DNA of 64,000 bases from Artemisia argyi (lineage: Eukaryota; Streptophyta; Magnoliopsida; Asterales; Asteraceae), in contig CM060692.1 in the NCBI GenBank assembly GCA_030686995.1, positions 128,231,796 to 128,295,795 on the forward strand, in the 5' to 3' direction. Numbering within the stretch: position 1 is the first letter of the stretch; every line of letters begins with the position of its first letter. Made by a program: the position numbers and the translations under genes. The notes below the pieces were generated by a model, which worked only from the letters and a program-made list of their open reading frames with translations, did not search any database and was not told the DNA's origin. Positions 46,736 to 57,961 of this stretch are shown piece after piece.

Positions 46736-48189
46736 TGATGAGGCGAAAAGTGTACCGCTTTTAAGGGGTCATTTAAGCCCGAATTTGTGACTATTTGATC
46801 AATTATTGCCCTAAATCGTTCCTTTTGTCATTTTAGGTACTTTTTGAGAGAAATCTGGAAAAGGAAGCATTTTTGAAGTTTTTGGAGCATAGAAGTGAAG
46901 AAAACGGTAAAGTCTCAAATTCCTTGCTGGGAACAGTACCATACGATGTCAAGCCATAACACATGACGGCGTCAAGAGTGACAAAAGAGGTGGATGTAGA
47001 ATTCATAACGTGGCGGCCCAGAGTGTTTTCAGAGTTAATGGCCTGACGGCGTCACCAAGGCCGTCTGGGTCCAAATACAAGTGACGGCCCAGAGAAGATT
47101 TACAGATGAAGGCGTCAAGACTGGATCTAGGCAATACGAATTTCAACTTGTCGGCGACTTGATGGCGTCAGAGGCTAATACATGACGCCGTCAGGATGCT
47201 TAGTCTATATATATTTTTCCAATTTTTCATTGTAAAGTGTGGAATAAGTTGTGGAATACTACACACAAACCCTAGGTCGAATTTCCTGCATATTGAAGGG
47301 GTTTCAAACCATTCTTTCTTCCATGTTTTAATAAAGGTAAGTTCTCCAATAATCATTCGATATGTCTATGTATTGTTTGATTCTATCTTATGATTTTCTT
47401 TCTTTTAACATGTTAGGCTAGGCTTTTATTGTGTTTGCTTAGATATACTGAAACCTAGATGTTGATTATTGGTTGATTGTTTGTTTATAATTGTTACGGA
47501 TGATTGTATTCGATGCTAGGCTTAAGAAAACTGGCAGACTTCCATTGGTAACTTGCTTGAATGTCTTAAGAAACATGATCAGAGGTGTACTACGATTTTT
47601 GGTTGTATTTAATGCATAAGAGAATTCTAATGATCCCATGTTCGGAGCTTTTAGTCGGCTCGACATAGGAGTGAAGTAGAATCTTATAGAGTTAGGGAAT
47701 ATGGTACACGACCCTACGACTAGTATTAAGAAATATAACCCGTCATCCATGCATTTGTAACAACTAATAAACCGGTAAAAGATATCTAGGGAGTAATAAA
47801 ATCTAAGCAAACACAACTCTTCTCATTATTGTTTCCACCACATTAGCAAATTAGTTTAATTTTCATTTCTTTTATTTTAGTTTGATTGCATCTTTAGTTA
47901 ATTGGGTTAGTTAGCTAGCAACTAATTCCGTCCACTCCTTCAAAACCCGAGATTTTACTTGCTTTCATAAAATATAAAAAATACAAAAAGAATCATCCCT
48001 CACTTCTAGACCTAGTTTAGTTGGCTTTCTAATCCGAGCGACACTATTCCTGAGTTGAACGATCAATCCCCCGGTACTTGTCACTATACTATACTACAAC
48101 GATCAGGTACACTGTCTGGTGGGGGTTGCAAGCTTCTCAAGATCCCTTGTGAGGTAAAACCTGTTGCGAGGGCTCAATCCCACGTATCA
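46736..48189 (+). repeat. 3' LTR of LARD-A3
   Basis: 1454 bp. The motif array lies between about 46940 and 47194, TATA CTATATATAT at 47204-47213, and the tRNA-Asp 5'-half complement at 48088-48102. Confidence 0.92.
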
Positions 48190-51100
48190 GAAGGATCACT
48201 AGAAAAGGAACCATCAGAACTCCAAAGGTGGATTTTGAGAATGTCTACTATGTGAAGGAGCTACAAAATTTTAATTTGTTCTCTGTCTCACAAATTTGCG
48301 ACAAAAAGATTCCTGTGCTATTCACTGAGGAGGACTGTCTTATTTTATTCCAAGATTTCAAAATGCCTGATGAGAGTCTTGTATTGCTATGGGTTCCATG
48401 AAATCATAATCTTTACAAATTCAACTTGAATGATGTCAAGCCAGAAGGTGATCTTGCATGCTTGGTTGCCAAAGCATCCTTGGATGAATCTACAAAATGA
48501 CACAGAAGGATGGCACATGTAAACTTCAAGGTTATTAACAAGCTTGCTAAGAATGGACTGGTTCAAGGACTTCCTTCCAAGATCTTCACTAATGAACACA
48601 ACTGTGTTGCATGCAACAAAGGAAAGAAACACAAGGCTTCTTATAATGCCATCACTGCTGTGAGCACCATTTCAGAACCTTTACAGCTGCTACATATGGA
48701 TCTTTTTGGTCCAACATCCATCAGAAGTATTGACCATAAGTACTTCTGTCTGATGATCACTAATGCTTATAGTAGGTTTAGTTGGGTATTCTTTTTGGGG
48801 ACAAAAGACCAAACTTTTCAGATTCTAAAAGAGTATATGGCTCTTATTGAAAACCAACTTAACAAGAAGATAAAAGGGATAAGGTGTGATAATGGGACAG
48901 AGTTCAAAAATGCCAATCTCATTGAACTCTGTGGGACAAAGGGTATAAAAAGGGATTATAGCAATGCCAGGACTCCACAACAAAATGGAGTTGCTGAGAA
49001 AAAGAATAGAACCCTAATAGAGGCTGCAAGATCCATGCTTGCTGACTCTAAACTTCCCACTATGTTTTGGACTGAAGCAGTTGGCACTGCTTGTTATGTA
49101 CTAAATAGGGTGTTGATTACAAGACCACATAATAAAACACCCTATGAGCTTTTGACTGGGAAGATACCCACCATTGAGTACTTTAAACCTTTTGGATGTC
49201 AAGTGACTATCCTTAATACAAGTGATCACCTAGGAAAGTTTGAAGAAAAAGCTGTTGAAGGGTATATAGTTGGTTACTCAGCTCATAGTAAGGCTTACAG
49301 GGTATATAGTTTGGCTGCAAAGAAGATTGAGGAGACTCTTAACCTGAGATTTCTGGAAGGCAATGAAAATGTTTAGGGTATAGGTCATGAATGGTACTTT
49401 GACCTTGACTACTTGACTGATCACTTGGGGTATACAAGATTTAAAACTAACCCATCTGCAGGTACACAAGAGTCACCTACTGACATTGCAGGTACTCTGG
49501 AAGATGACTCAGACAGTGATTCAGAATGTGATGAACCCACTATTGTTGTTTCTTCTCTCCCTATTCATGTTGCAGGTCCTACTAACAAAGTAGCCTCTGA
49601 TGCCAAAGTTGCTGATGATGTGGATAACTTCACATATGCATAAGATATTGCTAGACTTCAAAAGCAAGAACATGCAGCTAATGAAGAAGCTAAGAGTCTT
49701 GGTCTTGAGTTTGCTCAAGATACTGAGTCACTCTTGAGACAAGCTGCTCTAGATGCCAGCAGAAACACGGTTTCTGCTGATGGATCCCCTGTTACTGCTA
49801 ATGCCAATACTCCTGATGACATTTCTGCTGTTGTACCTGTTTCTACTACTACATCCACAAGCTTAGATGAACCTTTTACAAGGTTTCCCAGCCCCTCAGA
49901 CCATGGCAATCATAGAAAAAGTGCTGGAATTTTTCAATCAGCTTCTTTTGATGATGATTTTGCTCCAACTCTGACCAATCTTGACACTTCTGTTGAGGTT
50001 AACCCTAATCCGACTAAGAAGATAAATACCATTTATCCTCAAACCAATATCCTTGGTGATCCCAATGCTATGGTTCTAACCATAAGTGTAGTGAAAAATA
50101 CACAGTTTGGACAATGTGCTTTTCTCACCTATGTTACTAATCAGAAAAGAGACTATCATACAGATCAACAACACTGTTTGTTTGCTTGTTTCCTATATCA
50201 AGTTGAACCAACCAGTATAACACAAGCCTTGAATAATCCTAGTTGGGTAGAGGCTATGCAGGAAGAGATGCAACAGTTCAAGAATCAAGATGTATGGGTA
50301 CCTGCTGATCTCTTTGCAGGAAAATTTGCAATTGGGACCAAGTGGATTTTGAAATGCAAGAGGGATGCAAGAGGAATTGTGGTCAGAAACAAAGCAATAT
50401 TGGTTGCTCAAGGTTTTAGACAAGAAGAAGGAATTGATTATGATGAAGTTTTTGCACCTGTAGCTAGAGTGGAGGCCATTAGGCTTTTTCTGGCTTTTGC
50501 TTCCTACATGGGTTTTGTAGTATATCAGATGGATGTGAAGAGTGCCTTTATATATGGCAAGATTGAAGAGGAAGTTTATGTCACTCAGCCTAAAGGTTTT
50601 GAAGATCCACAGAATCCAAAGAAGGTGTACAAGGTTGTCAAAGCACTCTATGGTCTTCATCAAGCACCAAGAGCTTGGTATGCAAGGTTATCAACAATTC
50701 TTTTGTAGCATGGCTATAAAAGAGGAGCTATTGATAAGACTATCTTCATCAAGAAGAATTCCAGGGATATCATTCTTGTCCAAGTTTATGTGGATGATAT
50801 CATCTTTGGTTCTACTAAAGAAGCCTGGTGCAGGGAATTTGAAGATTTGATGAAAAGTGAATTTCAGATGAGTGCAATGGGGGAACTGACATTTTTCTTG
50901 GGGCTACAAGTCAAACAACAACCTGAAGGGATCTTTATCCATCAGGAGAAATATGTTAGAGACATCTTGAAGAAGTTTGAATTTGAACTATTGAGGACTG
51001 CAACTACTCCCTATGAACCTCCAAAGCCTAAGAATCAGAATGAACCAGATGAAGCTATTAATGTTCATCTATATAGATCCATGATTGGCTCACTCATGTA

Positions 51101-51728
51101 CCTCAAAGCTTCAAGACCTGACATCACTTTTGCTGTCAGTGCTTGTTCAAGACACCAAGTCACTCCATTGACTTCCCACCTGAATGCAGTGAAGAAGATT
51201 TTCAAGTATCTAAAAGGCCGACCTAAGTTAGGTCTTTGGTATCCAAGAGAATCACCATTTGTGTTGGAAGCATATAGTGACAGTGATTATGCTGGAGCTA
51301 ATTTGGATAGGAAATCCACAACAGGAGGTTGTCAATTTCTTGGCAAAAGGCTAATTTCTTGGCAGTGCAAGAAACAAACCATTGTGGCCACCTCATCTAC
51401 TAAAACAGAATATGTTGCTGCTGCTAACTGTTGTGGTCAGGTACTTTGGATTCAAAATCAAATGCTTGATTATGGGTTCAGCTTTATGAACACTAAAATC
51501 TATATTGATAATCAAAGTACCCTTTCAATTGTTAAAAATCCAGTCTTTCATCAAAGAACTAAACATATTGACATTAGGCACCATTTTATAAGGGATGCAA
51601 ATGAGAAACATTTAATTCAGGTGCTTAAAATTCATACTGATGATAATGTGGCTGATTTATTAACAAAGGCTTTTGTTGGACCTAGGTTTAACCACTTAGT
51701 TGTCCACATTGGGATGGTTAACCCTTGA
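48190..51728 (+). pseudogene. Copia C pol: integrase, reverse transcriptase, RNase H
   Basis: From 48510 to 51728 one frame stays open except for stops at 49374, 49641 and 50706; earlier stops lie near 48400 and 48498. The GAG-pre-integrase segment (CVACNKGKKHKASY) precedes the integrase core, with catalytic Asp in HMDLFGP, Asp in RCDNGTEF and Glu in NGVAEKKNRT, all intact. RT has VYQMDVKSAFIYGKI, then after TAG 50706 the active-site box YVDDIIFGST (near 50790). RNase H shows YSDSDYAGANLDRKST, TKTEYVAAA and KHIDIRHHFIR. The ending DNVADLLTKAF and the box wording fit the SIRE/Maximus branch. Most stops look like C-to-T changes of Gln codons. Confidence 0.93.
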
Positions 51729-52111
51729 ATGCTATGTTTGAGGGGAGGCATATGCCTTTGGGGAGGATTGATATTGATGTTGTAAAGTTTGTATATTATT
51801 ATGTTTGCTAAATTTGTTTTGCAGGTTTCTTTCTAACTAGACTAACAATTTTGTATAAGATTGTCTTCTGTGTTTTGCTTTTAGTGTTTGGTTTGCAGGT
51901 TTCTGTTTCTGCTGATGGACAAAGATCTATATATCACATATTAGTAGAATAAAAGAAAACAGAAACTAGAAGTTTTATTCATTATTAGGATTCATTACAA
52001 GGAGTACTTCAACCAAACAGTGATTCAGGATTACAAGAAAGATCAACAAAAAGCATGAAAACTAACAACCTCAAAAGACAACTACCCCACAACCTCCAAC
52101 TACCTAAACTC

Positions 52112-52196
52112 CTACTCCATCTTCCTCTTCCCCTTTCCCAGGTCCTTGGGGTCAGGCATCCTCTTCTGGACCCCTCTGGATTGCATATATTTGTCC
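52112..52196 (-). pseudogene. antisense gene 1 of Copia C, C-terminal segment
   Basis: It continues, in frame, the minus-strand ORF of 61513-61841 once the gag-only Gypsy and one CACAG are disregarded. It gives 28 residues rich in Lys and Arg (KYMQSRGVQKRMPDPKDLG, then KGKRKME) and a TAG at 52112-52114. A minus-strand AATAAA follows at 51980-51975. See the N-terminal part for the full description. Confidence 0.65.
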
Positions 52197-52519
52197 CACA
52201 GTGTAACAATTCGCATTTTCAGATTAATCACTATTCTCGGAAAATTTCACTATTCACTTTTACTATTCATTTTTCCCGAAACTTTCCCGAAAGTTGATTT
52301 TTATTTGATATTCTCGAGTGATAAATCATTTCCATGGCAAATTAAATGTTTGACATTCGTCAGATCATTTTCGTGAAAGTTATTAAGGAATTACACGTTT
52401 TAGGGTAAAACGTCATTCAGAAATTCTACGTACAACGAAACTCGACCGCGTTAAGTGACCTCGCATCAGAAAAATGTTTGACACACTCATGATTTATTTG
52501 AGAATTAATCGTGACTGAG

Positions 52520-52616
52520 AAAAACATGACCAAAGACTTCCCAGCAGGTCACCCATGCCTGTACTAATCTCACATGAGCACGCTTAACTGTATAGGCGAT
52601 TAACCGTTAGACCACA
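52520..52616 (-). other. antisense 5S-rRNA-like cassette in the LTR
   Basis: On the minus strand 52590-52535 aligns with positions in the 3' half of plant 5S rRNA at about 47 of 56 bases. That includes CAGTTAAGCGTGCT (box A region), TTAGTAC (intermediate element) and ATGGGTGACCT-CTGGGAAGTC (box C region). Directly upstream (52616-52591), TGGTCTAACGGTTA resembles the A-box end of a tRNA gene. Eleven bases downstream is TTTTT (52524-52520), a Pol III stop. The identical cassette is at 58280-58376. Confidence 0.75.
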
Positions 52617-54965
52617 AAACGCGTTTCTAAGACTATTTGAGTTTTCAACTTATTAGAAAAAGTCAACATATTCTTTCCCTCCTCCATTGACCAAAAATCA
52701 TCCCTTGATGTTATAAGTCATTTCGTGATTTTTAGGCTTACGGTTTGATGTCTAAAAGACATTTAATACCAACCGACACTAGACTAAGCCCAGTCTAGAC
52801 ATTATAAGTCATTTTAAATCATTTTTATCACATTAGAAAAGTAACATTTTACTTTTCTCAATTTTACGCAATATTCGTACATTTTACGTATTACGCGTTT
52901 TAGACCCGTGTTTCCAGTTTTTAGCAGGGTTTTAGCACCCGATGGATCCTACCACTCATTTTATATTTTATTATGGACTATATTGACATGTTTAACAATA
53001 CTTTCAAGTTTCATATTTTTACGATACCCGGTTTTACGTTTTAAGGCTTAATCATTTACGGTTAGCATTTTACGGAGTCAAAATGCACAAACTAAGCAAG
53101 ATAACACCAAGACTCATCATCTAGTCATCTTATCTCTATGAAACCGCCATTTAGAGGGGGGGAGTCACCATGGGTGGTCAAATCTTGACCATTGATCTCT
53201 AGGATGTTTACAAGTGTCTAAATTAACCATGGTTACTTTCTAACCCAATATATAGTTAACTATTTTTCTCATCCTATAAATAGCCAACTAATAACACATA
53301 GAAATCTTGCACCACACCTTCTTATAACCTTCAAGTCCTAAAACCTAAGGCACTTCTCTTATATTTTGTAAGAAAGTTAACTAGTTTTTGAAAGAAAACT
53401 AGTGTTTGATCTTCAATCTTGGAAATTTTCTAAGAAAAGTTGTTATAACTTTAAAGTCTCCAAAAAGACGTCGTTATAATCTTCAAATAGCTTTGGACTT
53501 CAAGAAGGCGTCGTTATAATCTTCAAATAACCTCGGTTTATCATAGGTTGCAAAGGAAGAAAGCTTATTCAATCAAAGTCCTAGTTCTTGTCCTAGTTTC
53601 CCTTTTCATTAAGGCCAAAAGTTGTAAGCAAACCTTAACATACTTTCTTGCTTAATTATCATTTACATGCTCTTTGTGTTCCTTTCATGCTATATATGTT
53701 CTTGTTATTGTGTTCATGATGTTTAAAAATGAATAAAACAAGTATTGATATACATATGTTAACTTATGACAAGTAAACAAGCAAACTAGTGATTTTTATG
53801 GAGAACCACGACCAAAATAGTATAACTTTGATATTTGACACTTACTTAATGTTAAAGAGGACTTAAAAAGGAAAACATAGCAATTTGAATCACCCAAAAC
53901 GAGTATACGAGTCAAAAGTTATGGCGATTTGAAATTACCAAAAATTTCCGGCAAAACTGCCAATTAGCTTCCTGATCAAATTTGGGTTTTTAAAGTCCTA
54001 CTTCTGGTCCGATTCATCAAAAAGTTAAAACACGAAAGTTGTCCGGAACGACGTTTTCGTTCAGGAACAAAGAAGCTCGAGACCTAAAAATGCTTTCCGA
54101 GTGATAAAATTCTTCAAAATCTTAACAGCCCATTTTAGACCAAAGTCACTATATTATAGTTATGATTTACTAAGACCAAGAGGTCTTATGACCTATAATC
54201 AAGACCACAACCATGGCTAGAGCCAAGGTTGTGTCTCATGACCTTGGAACAAGGACCAAAGGTCATGGCTAGGCCATGACGAAATGACCATGTAAGATTA
54301 CTTAGGCGAAAACATGAAACAAGGAATTAGGCGATAACTTGAACAAGCAATTTGGATCTACTTCACTTAAAAGGGAACCATGAGATTTTACCAAGAGAAA
54401 ATGGTCATTCAAGACTTATGAAACTACCCCTGATAACAATCTTCATGTACTAATAAACTTTCCTAAGTTTATTCAAATATTGGACATATAACTTTTCGGA
54501 TCAAAACTTATACATTTGTTATCAAATACTACAATAGTAGGGAGCCTCATGTGAGGAGTTCATTGAGTAAGCCGTCGAGATGAGTTGTGGATTTACGAGT
54601 TAAAGTGTCCTGGCTCCTCGAACGTTTACTCCATGACTTCTGAATTATGTCGGCCCGAACGGTAGTAAACGATATACCAAAACATACATGTTTCATAAAC
54701 TATTTATATTCGACGACTTACGCTATATACTAAGTACTACATCATGAACATTATGCAAGACATATATAGGCAATTCTTCGTATGCTTAGACGTTACTCAA
54801 AACCTAAGTCGCAACGTTCTATTATAGGCTGCTCTTAGAGACTTTCACGATTCGACTACCACTTTGATTTCACATCACTTAAGCTTAAGGTGAGTCATAG
54901 CCCCTACTTTTTCATATTTGTTTCAACTCTTTGGGGGGGATACATGCACAACTACTTTCTTACTT

Positions 54966-55182
54966 GTACAAATACTTGATCGCATTATACTTGATTGTTC
55001 TATACTTGATTGTCTTATACTTGATCGCATTATACTTGATTTCATACATACATGATTATGTTATACTTAACTGCGTTATACTTGATTGTGTTACTGCCAG
55101 TGGCTCCAGATTAAGTTGCTGGATGACCATTGAGACTTCCGGTGGCTCCACATTAAGTTGTTGGATGACCATTGAGGCTATT
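54966..55182 (+). repeat. short tandem repeats inside the 5' LTR
   Basis: Seven or so variants of TTATACTTGATYGCA, then two 42-bp units starting TGGCTCCA at 55101 and 55143. The same tract is at 60726-60942 in the 3' LTR. They create an apparent 87-residue hydrophobic ORF in both LTRs that I do not regard as a gene. Confidence 0.8.
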
Positions 55183-55755
55183 GATACATCCTAACATTTG
55201 CGAATGTTGGATACATCATAAACGTGAGGTCTTCGGAGATGAAGTGTAGACTCACGACTAATTGCTAAACTGTTTTGATGAACTTATACATGTCTTTATT
55301 ATACCATATATATTAGCAGTGGGTTGTGAACACACAGGTTACAAGTCTCTTATGGCGGGACTTGTAACTGAGTGGATTCACGATGCCTTTGCTGTGTGAA
55401 CATTCTTTAAGGCTTTTCAACTATTTTAAGACAAACTCTATGAACTCACCAACCATTGTGTTGACACTTTAGCATGTTTATCTCAGGTCTATAAGGTGAT
55501 AGTTGTTGCATGGAGCATAGAGTCGCTTGGCATGTTTTGAAGACTTATGCTTTTATCTTTACCATTCGATTTGTCTTAAAACTCTTATGTATTGTATTAT
55601 GGAACTCAAGTTTGTATTTCGGAATTTATTAATCGAATGGTCACTTTTCAAAACGTCTCATTTAGAGTTCGTTTTCTATACCTTGTTCTTTGTATTATGA
55701 AGTAGCACCCTTATGACACAGTCTTCCGCTGCGGTATTTTGGGGGTGTTACAGAT

Positions 55756-55768
55756 TGGTACCAGAGCC
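55756..55768 (+). other. primer binding site, tRNA-iMet type
   Basis: TGGTACCAGAGCC, one mismatch from the tRNA-iMet complement, four bases after the LTR. The leader up to gag (55769-56450) has no gene. Confidence 0.75.
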
Positions 55769-56450
55769 TTGGTTATAGAGAACTAGGTTGCATTGAGTGC
55801 CTAGACTATAACTGCTATATACGTTAGGACCCTTCTCTTTATTTTGCCTTACACACACTTCATGCGCCTATGCTTATTGCTAATTGTTTGTTTAGAAGAA
55901 ACCCAGACAATAGTCAAGTCATCAAAAATTTAGAGCTAAGTAATAATTGTTTAAATAACTTAATCTTGTGACAGTTCTTGTTGGATAAGACATAAGATTA
56001 AGTTAAATAAAGATTATTAGTTTCCTGTAGAGATTTGATGATTTGCCTTATACTTGCTTTATATGATTCTAATACCTAGAAGTGGTTCATATGTCCTAGT
56101 ACGACACTCAAACCTTTCTACAAGCGTGGCTAGTCCATTTCGTCATATCTCTAGATACCCAGACTACGTTACCCTTTCACAACTTAAGAGCAGATGATAG
56201 AAAGTCTACCCAATTATGTAGTACCAATTGTTGTGTTATGTGTGCCTGGTAAATATGTATACGTGTGAAAGGAAACAATTATAATTATGGTGGCCAACAT
56301 AATTATAAATGCGTCATGACTCACGTAGACATATGTGACCATGCTTACATTAATCAACGATTGACTCAAATTGACAAGATTTAAGACTAAGTAGTCCAGG
56401 AATATCACCTCATATCTGACGTCGACAAAATATCCCTCCTTGTAGATATC

Positions 56451-56774
56451 ATGGCACCAAAGAGAGTAACTCGTAGCACTAGCCGAGGTGGTGCAACACC
56501 AAGAGGTGGAAGAACTGGTGGTCGTGGAGGTAGAGGAACTACTCACGACACTAGTAATGATAGTGGAAGAACTGGTGGACGTGGAGGTAGAGGAGATGCT
56601 CACGACACTAGTAACCCTAGTAACGATGGTGGAAATCCGGATGTCTCCGCCATTATTGCCCAACAACTACAAAACCTACTTCCCACCATAGTCACACAAG
56701 TTGGCAATCACATGAACAATTCGGGAAACCACGGAAGCATAAATGACACTACAAATAATGGAGGAAGGAATGAT

Positions 56775-56812
<38 letters not shown>

Positions 56813-57839
56813 CCATAGGACTGGATGTACGTATAAGGAATTTACGTCATGCAAACCAATCGAGTTTAATGGCAAAGGAGGTGCATTGGCATATACACGA
56901 TGGGTCGAGAAGATGGAGTCAGTGATTGACATCAGTAACTGTGCAATCCACCAGAGAGTAAAATATTCTGCATGCTTGCTATCAGAAAAGGCATTGACAT
57001 GGTGGAACATGCAGATTCAAGCAAGGACTAGAGAAGCAGCTGTAGGCATGTCATGGGACGACTTTAAGGGACTACTGAAGGAAGAATACTGCCCGGTTAA
57101 TGAAATGCAAAAACTAGAAGACGAGTTTTGGCATCACTCTATGGTAGGGGCTGGTCATGCAACCTACACAGACCGGTTTCATGAACTAGCTAAACTAGTT
57201 CCTCATCTGGTTACCCCTGAATCCAAGAGGATTGAGAGGTACATCTATGGCCTTGTTCCCGAGATTCGTGGGATGGTGAAAACAACCGAACCTCCCACGA
57301 TTCAAAGTGCAATATTAAGAGCAGGGACCCTAACAGATGAGATGGTTAGGAATGGAACTTTGAAGAATAGTGACAAAAGGAAGGGAGCAGGTGAATCAAG
57401 CGAGCAAAAGGGTACAATGGTTGATAATAAGAGAGTAAGAGGATTTGCGGCAACAGTTTATGATCAGGGAAAGTATGAAGGTCCACATCCTAAGTGTAAT
57501 AAATGTGCTTATCATCATCAGAGGTCAGAGCCCTGTCGAATGTGTACTAATTGCAATCAAAAGAGCCATTTTACAAATCAGTGTAAAGCAACGGCAAGGC
57601 AAGTAGCACCGGTGAATGCGGGCAATATAAGAAACAACCAAAAGACATGCTTTGAGTGCAACAGCCCAAACCACTTCCGAGATACTTGTCCTAAGTTAAA
57701 TAGGGCACAGGGACAAGTGCTGGACAACCCAACTTTAGCCGTTATGCTTGAAGAAAATAACCCAAACCGTGGATACAATGTTAGTCCACCTCGGGGTCGA
57801 GCATACTATTTGGGTACTAAGGAAGCCCGCAATGCGTAA
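56451..57839 (+). CDS. Gag of the gag-only Gypsy, 462 residues
   Basis: Intact. The N-terminal Arg/Gly-rich tract contains a duplicated unit of about 18 residues (GGRTGGRGGRG...HDTSN) and a poly-Asn run of some 13 residues encoded by AAC repeats (56776-56812). The capsid part has FNGKGGALAYTRWVEKMESV, TWWNMQIQARTREAA and LKEEYCPVNEMQKLEDEFW. Towards the C-terminus lie an extra Cys-rich segment (CNKCAYHHQRSEPCRMC) and two intact CX2CX4HX4C knuckles, CTNCNQKSHFTNQC and CFECNSPNHFRDTC. It ends RGRAYYLGTKEARNA, the point where relatives continue into protease, so the deletion has its left edge here. It is expected to assemble particles and bind the element's RNA; reverse transcription must be supplied by a full Tekay-type partner. 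Confidence 0.92.
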
Positions 57840-57961
57840 CGGGTACGTACCTTATACTACCATATTATTTTATTCTAAATCTAGATTTATTATGCCGCTA
57901 TTAAGATAAGAGACCTAGACACACTAAACTTCGGGACGAAGTTTCCTGAAGGGGTAGAGAC
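57840..57961 (+). other. pol-tail remnant and polypurine tract
   Basis: The frame LNFGTKFPEGVETVT (57929 on) runs into the LTR and matches LNFGDKIPFNGENTIT at the end of the Tekay pol near 28400. The tract GAAGGGGTAGAG lies just before the LTR. All of pol between protease and this tail is gone. Confidence 0.65.

Larger units (their letters stand above)
40672..48189 (+). mobile_element. LARD-A3, Gag-protease version of the LARD-A family
   Basis: 7518 bp with target duplication GAAGG (40667-40671 and 48190-48194). LTRs and the 3' non-coding region match LARD-A1/A2, but the coding part is a Gypsy gag plus protease-like ORF, not the 395-residue ORF. The 5' LTR is shorter by an internal deletion. 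No RT, RNase H or integrase. Confidence 0.93.
52202..55752 (+). repeat. 5' LTR of gag-only Gypsy
   Basis: 3551 bp. It contains an antisense 5S-rRNA-like cassette (52520-52616), a paired repeat GTCGTTATAATCTTCAAATA (near 53469 and 53509), a run of 15- to 17-bp TTATACTTGAT units (about 54966-55092) and a 42-bp tandem pair (55101-55182). Confidence 0.95.

Noticed and set aside
52009..52209. 66-residue minus-strand ORF entering the LTR
   Set aside because: It is in a different frame from antisense gene 1, and its start codon comes from the inserted LTR.
52535..52590. A genuine 5S rRNA gene
   Set aside because: Only the 3' half is present, with about 16% mismatches and no 5' half; it is a 5S-derived piece, not a functional rRNA gene.
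54931..55194. 87-residue hydrophobic ORF, identical at 60691-60954
   Set aside because: Its identity between LTRs only reflects LTR identity; the residues come from short tandem repeats and there is no independent support for coding.
56214..56666. 150-residue Ser/Thr-rich ORF antisense to gag
   Set aside because: It is the shadow of the Arg/Gly and repeat-rich gag start; no separate promoter or conservation evidence.
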